NCBI RefSeq assembly: GCF_030717955.1
Contig: NZ_JAUZVY010000002.1
Span: 248,001-312,000, forward strand
Length of the DNA: 64,000 bases
Origin: Alkalimonas delamerensis
GTDB taxonomy: Bacteria; Pseudomonadota; Gammaproteobacteria; Enterobacterales; Alteromonadaceae
Direction: 5' to 3'
This document shows positions 9,602 through 18,274 of the stretch, one piece after another. A program made the translations under genes and the position numbers. The notes beneath the pieces are model-generated. The model saw only the letters and a list, made by a program, of their open reading frames with translations. It was not told the DNA's origin and made no database searches. Positions within the stretch are counted from its first letter, which is position 1; every line of letters starts with the position of its first letter.

Positions 9602-10866
9602 AAAAACCTCTTCTTATTGTGATTGGCTATGTCTGGCCAGAGCCCAACTCCTCGGCGGCAGGCAGCCGGATGCTGAGTTTAATTCGGATGTACCGGCAGC
9701 AGGGCTGGCAGGTGATCTTTGCCAGTGCGGCGGAAAAAAGCCCGCACCGGGTTGATTTAAGCCGCTGGCAGGTGACAGAGCACAGCATCGAACTCAATGA
9801 CCAGAGTTTTGATGACTGGGTAGCGCACATGCAGCCAACAGCGGTGCTGTTCGATCGCTTTATGCTGGAAGAGCAATTTGGCTGGCGGGTTGAGCAGGCG
9901 TGCCCAGAAGCAATGCGTATTCTGGATATGGAAGACCTGCATGCGCTGCGTGATGCCAGGCAAACAGCCTTTAAAGCGGGGCAGGGCGATGTGCTAACGC
10001 TTGCTCCTCAGCAGTTGAATACTGAACTTGCCAAGCGCGAAGTGGCGGCTATTTACCGCAGCGATCTGAGCCTGGTGATTTCTGAGGCCGAACAACAGCT
10101 ATTGACGGAGCATTACCAGCTGCCGGCCGAACTGCTGTGCTATTGCCCGTTTTTTGCCGAAGCGCCAAATCTTAGCAGCCCGGGCTTTTCAAAGCGGCAG
10201 CACTTTATTGCCATCGGTAATTTTCGCCATGCGCCCAACTGGCAGTCGGTGCTGTGGCTGCGCACGCTATGGCCTGCCATCCGGGCGCGATTGCCAGGCG
10301 CCGAGCTGCATATCTATGGCGCTTACCCGCCGCCCAAGGCAGCAGCCTTGCATCAGCCCAAAGGTGGCTTTCACATCAAAGGCTGGGCCGAAGATGCGGC
10401 GCTGGTGATGCAGCAGGCCCGGGTTTGTCTGGCCCCTTTGGCTTTTGGCGCCGGTTTAAAAGGCAAACTGCTTGATGCGATGCAACAAGGCACCCCCAGT
10501 GTCACCACTGCCATAGGGGCTGAGGGCATGCACGGTGATTTGCCCTGGCCTGGCTGCATTGCCAATGACGAGGCTGCTCTGGTGGATGCGGCGGTAGCGC
10601 TGTATCAAAATGAAGACCTGTGGCAGCAGGCACAGCAGCAAGGTTTTGCTTGCTTAGAGCAGCGTTTTGATGCGGCCACTGAGCAAGCTCGGGTCTGGGC
10701 AGAGTTGGAGCAGCGGCGTGAGCACCTTGTTAAGTTTCGCGAGCGCAACTTTACCGGCCAGATGCTGCGGCATCATGCTCATCGCAGCACCAAATTTATG
10801 GGGCAGTGGATTGAAGCCAAAACCCGGTTGCAGCAGTTGCAGATAGTAAAAAAGGGTGCCACTTAG
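9598..10866 (+). CDS. glycosyltransferase family 4-like protein
   Basis: 422 residues. The N-terminal half holds a Rossmann-like acceptor domain (LLIVIGYVWPEPNSSAAG...), the C-terminal half the donor-binding domain of GT-B enzymes: FIAIGNFRHAPNW, AELHIYGAYPP, GFHIKGWAEDAALVMQQARV and the PLAFGAGLKGKLLDAM segment that includes the sugar-nucleotide-contacting region, then a short helical tail. The E-x7-E motif of classic GT4 enzymes is not exact (GAGLKGKLLDAM replaces it), as in the Glycos_transf_1/4 subgroup that acts on surface polysaccharides. No other glycan genes are adjacent, so the acceptor cannot be guessed. It starts within the stop of the preceding gene. Confidence 0.85.
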   Translation: MKKPLLIVIGYVWPEPNSSAAGSRMLSLIRMYRQQGWQVIFASAAEKSPHRVDLSRWQVTEHSIELNDQSFDDWVAHMQPTAVLFDRFMLEEQFGWRVEQACPEAMRILDMEDLHALRDARQTAFKAGQGDVLTLAPQQLNTELAKREVAAIYRSDLSLVISEAEQQLLTEHYQLPAELLCYCPFFAEAPNLSSPGFSKRQHFIAIGNFRHAPNWQSVLWLRTLWPAIRARLPGAELHIYGAYPPPKAAALHQPKGGFHIKGWAEDAALVMQQARVCLAPLAFGAGLKGKLLDAMQQGTPSVTTAIGAEGMHGDLPWPGCIANDEAALVDAAVALYQNEDLWQQAQQQGFACLEQRFDAATEQARVWAELEQRREHLVKFRERNFTGQMLRHHAHRSTKFMGQWIEAKTRLQQLQIVKKGAT

Positions 10867-10876
10867 CACCCCTTTT
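10849..10876. terminator. bidirectional Rho-independent terminator
   Basis: Stem GGGTGC / GCACCC with loop CACTTA, flanked by an A run on the left and CTTTT on the right. The right arm overlaps the glycosyltransferase stop codon. The A/T flanks on both sides mean it can end both the glycosyltransferase and the convergent YebC-family gene. Confidence 0.8.
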
Positions 10877-10895
10877 ACCTTTGAATTTGGCTCAA

Positions 10896-11600
10896 TCAGT
10901 CGGCAGCCAACCCCGCATAGACATTTTGCACATCGTCATCGTTGTCGATGGCATCCAAAAAAGCTTCCACCTCGGCCAGTGCATCGCCGCTTAATTCAAC
11001 CGGATTGTTGGCGCGGTACACCAGCTTGGCGGATTGGACTTCGTAGCCAAATTCAGGCAGGGCTTTGCTCACCGCATCCAAGTCGGTCGGCTCGGTTAAA
11101 AACACCGCCTCATTGCCTTCACCGGCTTCAAAATCCTGCGCACCGGCTTCAATGGCGGCCAGCTCCATATCGGCATCATCGCTGCTTGGGGTGGCTTCAA
11201 TTTGCCCAAGATGCTTAAAATCCCAGGACACGGCGCCTGAAGTGGCCAACTGGCCCTTGCGAAACAGCAAACGCATGCTCTGGGCCGAGCGGTTTTTGTT
11301 GTCGGTTAAACACTCCACGATGACCGGTACCTGATGCGGGGCAAAGCCTTCGTAGGTGACGGACTCGTAGTTGACCGGGCCATCCAGCAAGCCAGCGCCT
11401 TTTTTGATGGCGCGCTCCAAGGTGTCTTTGGGCATGGAGGCCTTTTTGGCGGCATCAATGGCCGAGCGCAGCTTGCTGTTCATATCCGGATCGGCGCCGT
11501 TGCGTGCAGCCACCATGATTTCTTTGGCCAGCTTGGTAAAAATACGTCCTTTGGATGCCGCTGCATCCATTTTGTGTTTGGTTTTCCACTGCGCGCCCAT
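10896..11600 (-). CDS. YebC/PmpR (TACO1) family protein
   Basis: 234 residues, the usual family length. The ATG at 11600 is preceded by AGGA at a good distance and gives the family-like start MGAQWKTKHK; an upstream frame extension is not needed. Recognisable conserved stretches are KGRIFTKLAKEI, the GADPDMN..L..AI..A motif, MPKDTLERAIKKG, VTYEGFAPHQVPVIVECLTDN, and EFLDAIDNDDDVQNVYAGL at the C-terminus. Members were annotated as transcription regulators; recent work on YebC-type proteins points to a role in translation of proline-rich stretches. This one is closer in its N-terminus to the shorter YeeN/YebC-II type than to canonical YebC, so which role applies is uncertain. Confidence 0.9.
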   Translation of the reverse strand: MGAQWKTKHKMDAAASKGRIFTKLAKEIMVAARNGADPDMNSKLRSAIDAAKKASMPKDTLERAIKKGAGLLDGPVNYESVTYEGFAPHQVPVIVECLTDNKNRSAQSMRLLFRKGQLATSGAVSWDFKHLGQIEATPSSDDADMELAAIEAGAQDFEAGEGNEAVFLTEPTDLDAVSKALPEFGYEVQSAKLVYRANNPVELSGDALAEVEAFLDAIDNDDDVQNVYAGLAAD

Positions 11601-11698
11601 AAATAGTCCTGTACGAAAGCTAAAAAAGTGGCTTAGTCTAGCCAAAGCAAGCCTGTTCGCGCAAGTCAGACGCTCATCCAATCATGCAAGGACCAACG

Positions 11699-13483
11699 AT
11701 GTCACATTCCTCCATGGCTAACGCCACTGCCTCAAATAAGGCTGTATTGCCCTGGCTGCTGGCTTTTTTAAAACCTTACCGCTGGCAGGTAGCGGCGGCG
11801 GTGTTTTTTCTGCTGGTGGGGTCTTTGGCCTGGTTGGCGCTGGGGCAGGGCGTGCGGCTGCTGGTGGACGAAGGCTTTGTCGCCGGCAACGCCGGGCGGT
11901 TGAATCAGCTGGTCGGCTGGGTGCTGCTGATCAGCGCCATCAGCGCCAGCGCGGTGTTTTGCCGCTTTTATCTGATGACCTGGCTGGGCGAGCGGGTCAG
12001 TGCTGATATCCGCAATCGGGTGTACCGGCATTTGCTGAAACTCTCGCCGGCTTTTTACAGCGAAACCCGCACCGGTGAAGTGATTTCCCGCTTTACTGCC
12101 GATACCACCTTGTTGCAATCGGTGGTGGGCTCCAGTTTGTCCATGGCGCTGCGCTCAGGCGTGACCGCCATCGGCGGCTTGCTGATGATGCTGCTCACCA
12201 GCTTTAAATTGACGGCTTTGGTGCTGTTGGCGGTGCCTTTGGTGTTGGTGCCTATCATTGTACTGGGTCGCAAAGTGCGGCGCTTATCGCGGGCCAGCCA
12301 GGATCGGCTGGCCGATATTGGTGCTCATGTCGATGAGAGTCTGCACGAAATTCACACCGTTCAGTCCTATGGCCATGAACGGCTGGATCAGCAGCTGTTT
12401 GCCGGCAAAATTGAGCAGGTGATCCAAGCAGCCAAAAAGCGCATTTTTTACCGTGCTTTGTTGATTGGGCTGGTGATGCTGTTGAGCGTCAGTGCCATCA
12501 CCTTGATTGGCTGGGCAGGGGCGCTGGATGTGTTGCAGGGCCGGATGTCAGCCGGCCAGCTCACGGCATTCCTGTTTTATGCGGTCTTGGTGGCGGGCGC
12601 GACTGCGACCATCAGCGAAGTGATTGGTGAGGTGCAGCGTGCAGCTGGTGCAACCGAACGATTGATTGAATTGTCCGAGGTACCGGTGCACATTGAGACG
12701 GTCGCACAGCCTCAGGCATTGCCTCAGCCGGTGCAGGGACGTTTGGAGTTGCAACAACTCAGTTTTTCCTACCCGCAGGCTGGCAATAGCGTTGCACTGA
12801 GCGGACTTGATCTTAGCATTGCAGCAGGTGAGCGCATTGCATTGGTCGGGCCTAGCGGCGCCGGCAAGAGCACTTTGTTTCAGTTGCTGCAACGCTTTTA
12901 TCAGCCGCAGCAAGGTCGCATTCTGCTCGATAACATTGATATTGCCGAGCTTGATCTGGCCAGCTTACGGGCCCAATTTGCACTGGTACCCCAGGATGCG
13001 GTGATTTTTGCCGATTCGGTGCTGGAAAATGTGCGTTATGGCCGGCCAGAGGCAAGCGAAGCCGAAGTGATGGCCGCCTGCAAAGCGGCCCGGGCGGATG
13101 CCTTTATTCAGGAATTGCCTGAAGGCTATCACAGCCAGTTGGGCGAGCGCGGGGTGCGTCTATCCGGTGGGCAGAAACAACGGCTGGCCATCGCCCGGGC
13201 TATTCTGGCGGATCGGCCGGTATTGCTGTTGGACGAAGCAACCAGCGCACTGGATGCGGTCAGTGAGCATGCGGTGAAAGAAGCGCTGCAGCACCTGATG
13301 CAGGGTAAAACCACCCTGATCATTGCGCATCGTTTATCAACGGTGCTGCATGTGGATCGCATCGTGGTGCTGGACAAAGGCCAGGTCATTGCCAGCGGCA
13401 GTCACAGTGAGCTGATGGCAAGTTGCCCGCTGTACAAAGAGCTGGCTGAGCTGCAGCTGCTTAATCCCGGCAGTGCAGATTAG
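11699..13483 (+). CDS. ABC transporter, fused membrane and ATPase domains (exporter, MsbA/BmrA-like)
   Basis: A half-transporter of 594 residues counted from the ATG at 11699, which is preceded 6 bases earlier by AAGGA; two earlier in-frame codons (11684) lack such a site. The N-terminal 310 residues form a six-helix exporter membrane domain; the C-terminal part is an ATPase with Walker A GPSGAGKST (about 383), signature LSGGQKQR (about 487), Walker B VLLLDEATSALD (about 510) and switch His in IIAHRLST (about 543). It should act as a homodimer. The subgroup is the bacterial ABCB-type exporter often annotated as a lipid or multidrug exporter; no substrate can be inferred from its neighbours. 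It is divergent from the YebC-family gene. Confidence 0.93.
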   Translation: MSHSSMANATASNKAVLPWLLAFLKPYRWQVAAAVFFLLVGSLAWLALGQGVRLLVDEGFVAGNAGRLNQLVGWVLLISAISASAVFCRFYLMTWLGERVSADIRNRVYRHLLKLSPAFYSETRTGEVISRFTADTTLLQSVVGSSLSMALRSGVTAIGGLLMMLLTSFKLTALVLLAVPLVLVPIIVLGRKVRRLSRASQDRLADIGAHVDESLHEIHTVQSYGHERLDQQLFAGKIEQVIQAAKKRIFYRALLIGLVMLLSVSAITLIGWAGALDVLQGRMSAGQLTAFLFYAVLVAGATATISEVIGEVQRAAGATERLIELSEVPVHIETVAQPQALPQPVQGRLELQQLSFSYPQAGNSVALSGLDLSIAAGERIALVGPSGAGKSTLFQLLQRFYQPQQGRILLDNIDIAELDLASLRAQFALVPQDAVIFADSVLENVRYGRPEASEAEVMAACKAARADAFIQELPEGYHSQLGERGVRLSGGQKQRLAIARAILADRPVLLLDEATSALDAVSEHAVKEALQHLMQGKTTLIIAHRLSTVLHVDRIVVLDKGQVIASGSHSELMASCPLYKELAELQLLNPGSAD

Positions 13484-13531
13484 GGCGTGTTGGCCTTTGC
13501 TGTTTAGGTACAGCAAAGGTCAAGAAGCCCT
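13482..13531. repeat. long intergenic hairpin between convergent genes
   Basis: A perfect 10-bp inner stem CCTTTGCTGT / ACAGCAAAGG with a 6-base loop (13494-13519) is nested in an outer AGGGC / GCCCT pair (13482-13486, 13527-13531). There is no T run, so it is not a classic terminator, but it sits between the convergent ABC and DUF6435 genes. A similar core (TTTGCTGTTTAGG ... TACAGCAAA) recurs near 45915. Confidence 0.6.
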
Positions 13532-13706
13532 ATGATTGTTGCTGTTGCAACTGCTCAATTTGTTGCCACAGCGCTTCACTTTCAGCGGTTAAATCAGCAA
13601 AGAGCCGCATATCGCCTTTGCGTTGTGCCAACATGGCTTGCTCCAGCTTGGCGTCGTATTGCTTGCGTAGCTTTTTCACTGGATCTTGTTTTAAAAAACC
13701 AAACAT
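13530..13706 (-). CDS. small DUF6435-type protein
   Basis: 58 residues starting MFGFLKQDPVKKLRKQ, followed by an amphipathic, Gln/Glu/Lys-rich helix that ends in IEQLQQQQS. The form (short F-G-F-L-K start, then Dpvkkl-like linker and coiled coil) is that of the small cytoplasmic proteins listed as DUF6435 in gammaproteobacteria. A longer upstream extension in the same frame (to 13817) would overlap the ATPase gene and is not credible. Function unknown. It lies directly downstream of the P-type ATPase on the same strand and may be cotranscribed. Confidence 0.75.
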   Translation of the reverse strand: MFGFLKQDPVKKLRKQYDAKLEQAMLAQRKGDMRLFADLTAESEALWQQIEQLQQQQS

Positions 13707-13785
13707 GGTGTTCTCCGTTTTTTGTTGGATGCTAGCTTTACGGGCAGAACACCGGCTTTGTTCAGTTTTCCGTTGAAAAAAGCGC

Positions 13786-16482
13786 TTAACGCCACAGCCA
13801 GCGCTTCTCCAGTTCAATAATCAGCAAAATGGCTACACCAAGCCCGGCTGGAAGCAACCAATGTTGCAGCGACAGGGCACTGGTGCCAAACCACAGCTGC
13901 ATCAGCGGCAGGTAGACAAAGCCCAGTTGCAGCAGCAGTAAGATCCCAAGAGCCAGCCAGGCGGCTTTGTTGGCAAACAGCAGGCTGGGTTTTAAGCTGC
14001 ATTCACTCAGGTAACGGCTGTTCAGCAAATAAAAGGCCTGTGCCAGCACCAGGGTATTGACTGCCAGGGTGCGGGCGACGGCAAGCTCTTCACCGCTATG
14101 GATGGCCAGCTGAAACATCAGCATCGACACACCGCCTATTAGCAGCGAGACCATGGCAATGCGCCATAAAAACATCCGGCTTAAAATGGCCGCTTTGGGA
14201 TCGCGCGGCGGCCGTTTCATCACGCCCGGCTCGGCTGGCTCAAACGCCAGCGCCAACGCCAGAGTCACCGCCACCACCATATTGACCCAGAGGATCTGCA
14301 CCGGCGTTAGCGGCAAGGTCAGGCCAAACAGCACCGCCGCCAGCATCACCAGCCCTTGAGCGCCATTGGTGGGTAAAATAAACAGAATGGCTTTGCGCAA
14401 ATTGTCGTAGATGGTGCGCCCCTCGGCCACAGCTTGGGCGATGGTGTTGAAGTTGTCATCGGCCAGTACGATATCGGCCGCTTCTTTGGTAGCCTCGGTG
14501 CCCTTGATGCCCATGGCGATGCCCACATCAGCCCGTTTAAGCGCCGGCGCATCGTTGACGCCATCGCCGGTCATGGCTACCACCTCGCCATTGGCTTGCA
14601 GTGCTTTGACCAACCGAAGCTTGTGCTCCGGGCTGGTACGGGCAAAGATGTTGCTGCGCCCGGCAATGGCTTTTAGCTCCTCATCGCTGGCGGCTTCAAT
14701 TTCAGCACCAGTGACCACACACAAAGCGCCATCGGCTGAGAGCTGCATGGCTTTGCCGATGGCTTCGGCGGTGCCGGCGTGATCGCCGGTGATCATTTTG
14801 ACCCCAATGCCAGCCTGATGGCACTGAGCGATGGCTTCAATGGCCTCGGGCCTCGGTGGATCGATGATGCCTATCAGGCCAATCAGCGTCATCTCAGTCA
14901 GTTCATCCAGCCCGAGCTCGCTGTGTTCGGTGCTTTTGTTGGCGGCAGCCAGCACCCGAAGCCCCTGGCTGCTGAGGGCATCCAATTGCTGTTGCCAGAA
15001 GGCGGTATCCAGCGCTTCGGTTTCCCCATTGGCACCGAGCTGAGCTGTGCAGCGCTCCAGCAAGCGATCCGGTGCGCCTTTTAGTAAAATTTGCCGGCTA
15101 GTATCCGGTCGCTGCTCCAGGCTGGCCATAAACTTGTTTTCCGACTCAAAGGGGATCACCGCCAGCCGCTGGTAGTGCTCGCGCTCAAAACCGGCTTTTT
15201 CGGCCAGGCACAGCAAAGCGCCTTCGGTTGGCTCGCCTTGCACCCCCCAGTGCTCCTGCTGTTGGGTCAGTTGGCTGTCATTGGCAACGGCCACCACTTC
15301 CAGCAGAGCCGCCAAATCCGGCTGCTTCAGCGCTTCGATGCTTTGTTCGTCCCGGCTGAAGCTGCCATCCGGCTGGTAGCCGAGGCCGCTGACCTGATAA
15401 TGACCAGCCCGGGTGACTACCTGGCTGGCGGTCATTTCATTGCGGGTTAAAGTACCGGTCTTATCCGAGCAGATCACCGTCACCGAGCCTAAGGTTTCCA
15501 CCGCATTCAGCCGGCGGGTGATGGCATTACGTCTTGCCATCTGCTGCACGCCAAGTGCCAGCGTAATGGTTAAAATGGCCGGCAGGCCTTCCGGTATCGC
15601 CGCCACAGCAAAGCCTATCGCCGCCAGGAATAACTCGGCGGTGGCAAAATCATGCAGCAGGTAGCCGATGAGCAGCATCAGCAGTGCCATCGCCACGATC
15701 ACCACCGACAGCCACTTGCTGAACTGGGCCATTTGGCGGGTCAGGGGCGTGGCAATGGCTTCCACTGTGGCCAACATGGCATTGATGCGGCCAATTTCGG
15801 TGTTGGCACCAGTGGCGGTGACTACTCCGATGCCGCGTCCTGCGGTGACCAGGGTGCCGGAAAAGGCCATGCAAAAACGGTCGCCGACACCGGCATCGGC
15901 GGCAACCGGTTCGGTGTGTTTTGCACTGGGAACCGACTCGCCGGTCAACGCCGACTCTTCAACCCGCAGCTGGGTGCACTCAATCAAGCGCAGATCAGCC
16001 GGCACTTTATCGCCGGAGCGCAGCCGGACGATATCGCCCGGCACCAATTGATCGGCATCGACCTCTTGCCACTGGCCATCCCGTTTCACTGTGGCATGCA
16101 ACGACAGCATCTTGCGAATGCCAGCCAGAGCTTTTTCGGCTTTGCCTTCCTGCACAAAACCGATGCTGGCGTTAATCAGCACCACCGCCAGAATCACCCA
16201 GGTATCCAGCCAATGCCCAAGCAGCGCAGTGATAACCGCAGCGGCAATCAGGATGTAAATCAGCGTATCGTGGAAATGCTTAAAAAAACGCTGCAAGATG
16301 CCAGGCTTTGGCGGCTCGGGCAACGCATTGCTACCATGTTCGGTGAGCCGTTTGGCTGCTTCAGCCTTGCTTAGCCCCTTGGTAGCGCTTTGGTGGCGTG
16401 TAAGCAACTCTTTGGCTTCTAATGCATGAGCTGGAGAATGGCCTGATTGCTCAGGTAAACGGGATGGTGTCTTGTTGTACAT
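13786..16482 (-). CDS. P-type cation-transporting ATPase (P2-like)
   Basis: 898 residues with the full P2 architecture: N-terminal cation ATPase domain (to about 75), actuator domain with TGES (180-183), PEGLPA in the fourth membrane helix (297-302), phosphorylation motif DKTGTLT with Asp340, hinge TGDGVNDAP, and a C-terminal six-helix domain ending in IIELEKRWLWR. It resembles PacL/SERCA-like pumps in overall order. In the sixth membrane helix the Ca2+-ligand Asp of SERCA is missing: the segment reads LWVNMVVAVTLALALAFE, so Ca2+ specificity should not be assumed; Na+, K+, Mg2+ or another cation is possible. The 291 bases upstream hold no gene. Confidence 0.92.
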   Translation of the reverse strand: MYNKTPSRLPEQSGHSPAHALEAKELLTRHQSATKGLSKAEAAKRLTEHGSNALPEPPKPGILQRFFKHFHDTLIYILIAAAVITALLGHWLDTWVILAVVLINASIGFVQEGKAEKALAGIRKMLSLHATVKRDGQWQEVDADQLVPGDIVRLRSGDKVPADLRLIECTQLRVEESALTGESVPSAKHTEPVAADAGVGDRFCMAFSGTLVTAGRGIGVVTATGANTEIGRINAMLATVEAIATPLTRQMAQFSKWLSVVIVAMALLMLLIGYLLHDFATAELFLAAIGFAVAAIPEGLPAILTITLALGVQQMARRNAITRRLNAVETLGSVTVICSDKTGTLTRNEMTASQVVTRAGHYQVSGLGYQPDGSFSRDEQSIEALKQPDLAALLEVVAVANDSQLTQQQEHWGVQGEPTEGALLCLAEKAGFEREHYQRLAVIPFESENKFMASLEQRPDTSRQILLKGAPDRLLERCTAQLGANGETEALDTAFWQQQLDALSSQGLRVLAAANKSTEHSELGLDELTEMTLIGLIGIIDPPRPEAIEAIAQCHQAGIGVKMITGDHAGTAEAIGKAMQLSADGALCVVTGAEIEAASDEELKAIAGRSNIFARTSPEHKLRLVKALQANGEVVAMTGDGVNDAPALKRADVGIAMGIKGTEATKEAADIVLADDNFNTIAQAVAEGRTIYDNLRKAILFILPTNGAQGLVMLAAVLFGLTLPLTPVQILWVNMVVAVTLALALAFEPAEPGVMKRPPRDPKAAILSRMFLWRIAMVSLLIGGVSMLMFQLAIHSGEELAVARTLAVNTLVLAQAFYLLNSRYLSECSLKPSLLFANKAAWLALGILLLLQLGFVYLPLMQLWFGTSALSLQHWLLPAGLGVAILLIIELEKRWLWR

Positions 16483-16773
16483 ACATGCTCCTGAAAAATC
16501 AGTCGGAACTCTCTTAGTGTGACGGCTCTGTATCCAAAGTGCAATGCGAAGGAATAAAGGAGAAGTCGCTTTTAATAATTTAAAACAAGGAAAATTATCG
16601 TTGCATTATTTTGTTTGATTCTTGTACAATCTCCCCCGTTTGTAAAAGCAGTCCTTGCTACGCAAATATTTTGCAGTGTTGTTTGTTGTTCTGCCGCCAG
16701 AGCCCACCTCATTGCCTAATGAACTCTCAACCATGGATAGGTAACTTTTACCATCTGACAAGGAGCGATCCAG

Positions 16774-17472
16774 ATGAATCTTCGTTGTACTTTTTCCGCA
16801 GCAGCACTTGTGGCCGCCTCTGCATTTAGTCACCACGCAAGCGCCAGCTTGATGATCGAAGCCAACTACAACGGTCTGTCTGGTCAGACGGTGCAGGTTA
16901 GCCACAATAGTGTTAACTCTTCTGTCCAAGCTGGCTTGATGCAGTTTAATTTGCATGCAAATACGGATCTGTCGATCTTGCCTTTTGATGTCATTGGTAT
17001 GTCCGTCGATGCATTTTGCGTAGAGTTTACCCAGGGGGTGCTGTCTGGTTGGCAAAGTTACGAGCTGGTAGAAACCTCGCAGGTATTTTCTGCTACTCAA
17101 TCTCAGGCGATTGAGCGTTTGTTCACGGCCTACCATACTGAAGTGGGTACTGCCAGCAGCAACAATGCGGCTTTCCAATTGGCTTTGTGGGAGATTGTGC
17201 ACGAGACTGCCCCAAGCTGGGATCTGACTCAGGGCAGCTTTACCACCAGCACCAATGGTGCCGTGTTAGATTTAGCCTCTGGTTGGTTGCAAAGTCTGGA
17301 CAGCATTGAAAGTCAGTTCAGCCTTTACGTGCTAACCAATGCCAACTCACAGAATCAGTTGGTGTTTTCGGGTGTGCCACTGGATACGCCAACATCGGTG
17401 CCGGCTCCTGCTACCCTTGGCTTATTTGGCCTTGGTGCTTTGTTGCTGTTGCGTCGCCGCAAGTCGAGCTAA
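16774..17472 (+). CDS. secreted protein with PEP-CTERM sorting signal
   Basis: 232 residues. A signal peptide (MNLRCTFSAAALVAASAFSHHASA) precedes a mature domain with one Cys and a repeated Q/N/S-rich composition, and the C-terminus carries the tripartite PEP-CTERM signal: VPAPATLGLFGLG, a hydrophobic helix and RRRKSS. In this signal the usual PEP reads PAP, a known variant. The protein is expected to be exported, cut and handled by an exosortase (EpsH/XrtA type) encoded elsewhere; none is in this window. A strong AAGGAG precedes the ATG. The mature domain (DAFCVEF, FQLALWEIVHE) resembles the thioester-like or TED-type modules of other PEP-CTERM proteins, but I cannot assign it. Confidence 0.85.
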   Translation: MNLRCTFSAAALVAASAFSHHASASLMIEANYNGLSGQTVQVSHNSVNSSVQAGLMQFNLHANTDLSILPFDVIGMSVDAFCVEFTQGVLSGWQSYELVETSQVFSATQSQAIERLFTAYHTEVGTASSNNAAFQLALWEIVHETAPSWDLTQGSFTTSTNGAVLDLASGWLQSLDSIESQFSLYVLTNANSQNQLVFSGVPLDTPTSVPAPATLGLFGLGALLLLRRRKSS

Positions 17473-17485
17473 CAGCATGATAAAG

Positions 17486-17507
17486 CCGGGGCGGATGCCC
17501 CGGTTTT
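17486..17507 (+). terminator. Rho-independent terminator after the PEP-CTERM gene
   Basis: Seven-base GC stem CCGGGGC / GCCCCGG with a GGAT loop, then TTTT, 14 bases after the stop codon. Confidence 0.88.
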
Positions 17508-17594
17508 CAATCGTTCCTGCCAAAACACTTTCCAAGTCATTAAAATTGATTTAACCTTCGCAAGAAGTCCTTGTTTTACTCTAATGGTATTCAA

Positions 17595-18107
17595 ATGAAA
17601 GCTTTCTCCCAGTTTAATTTGCTTTTGCTCAGCGCTCTTTTATTCAGCGTCGAAGCCGATGCCAGCGTCTATCGTTGTGTGTTGGATGGGGTTACTATCT
17701 TCAGTCAGACCCCGTGTGCAGACAACGCCGAAAAGCTTTCCCAATACGATAGCAGCCGGACACCAGCCAGTCAGGCTGTGAGGCCAGCCCGCGATTCAGC
17801 ACAAAGCGTCAACGCAACCGAAAGTTTGCAGCAGATCAGTCTGAATGTCCGTAAGCAAAGTCTGGAGCGTCAGTTGCAGCAGCTTAACAATCGCTTGCGC
17901 CGTCTGGAGCAAGAGCGCAATGCTAAGTTGTCTGAAATTACCGGCGAAACTATTGAGTCACCAGCCGATGTGGCTGGCCGCACCTTTTTAATTGGACCTG
18001 CGGAGGAAATGCGTGACGCATTGAACCACTACCGTCAGGAAATGACGAAGCTGCAGCAACAAGCTGAACAGGTAACAGTGCAGCTGCGGCAACTGGACGC
18101 TCCATAA
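17595..18107 (+). CDS. DUF4124 domain-containing secreted protein
   Basis: 170 residues from the ATG at 17595, which opens a signal peptide (MKAFSQFNLLLLSALLFS, cleavage near EADA). The DUF4124 domain follows directly (VYRCVLDGVTIFSQTPC), with its usual two Cys, then a low-complexity segment, a Gln/Leu/Arg-rich coiled coil (about 85-125) and a C-terminal helix. DUF4124 proteins are common, short periplasmic proteins of proteobacteria without a known activity. An earlier in-frame TTG (17571) would add eight residues before the signal peptide and is less likely. The gene stands between two terminators, so it is monocistronic. Confidence 0.85.
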   Translation: MKAFSQFNLLLLSALLFSVEADASVYRCVLDGVTIFSQTPCADNAEKLSQYDSSRTPASQAVRPARDSAQSVNATESLQQISLNVRKQSLERQLQQLNNRLRRLEQERNAKLSEITGETIESPADVAGRTFLIGPAEEMRDALNHYRQEMTKLQQQAEQVTVQLRQLDAP

Positions 18108-18129
18108 AGGGCAGTGCTATCTCCAAACA

Positions 18130-18158
18130 AGCGTCACTTATTGAGTGGCGCTTTTTTT
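18130..18158 (+). terminator. Rho-independent terminator after the DUF4124 gene
   Basis: Nine-base stem AGCGTCACT / AGTGGCGCT (one G-T pair) with loop TATTG, followed by seven T residues. Confidence 0.88.
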
Positions 18159-18274
18159 ATGCCAGGCGTTTTTCCAGCTGAATTGACAATAATCAGTCTG
18201 TTGATACTGTTAATCCCGTATGATTCAACAAAACAAGTCGCAGTCATTGTGCATTAATTTGAATGAGGTGTCCG

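Noticed and set aside
15652..16374. 240-codon plus-strand frame opposite the P-type ATPase
   Set aside because: Antisense to the conserved actuator and N-terminal domains, and its product is low-complexity Gly/His/Gln sequence.
16606..17202. 198-codon minus-strand open frame opposite the PEP-CTERM gene
   Set aside because: It lies fully antisense to a gene with a signal peptide, sorting signal, RBS and terminator, and its product is basic and without any family pattern.
18183..18215. Sigma-70 promoter (TTGACA) before gcdH
   Set aside because: TTGACA at 18183 is perfect but no convincing -10 box stands at 16-18 bases, so I do not list it.
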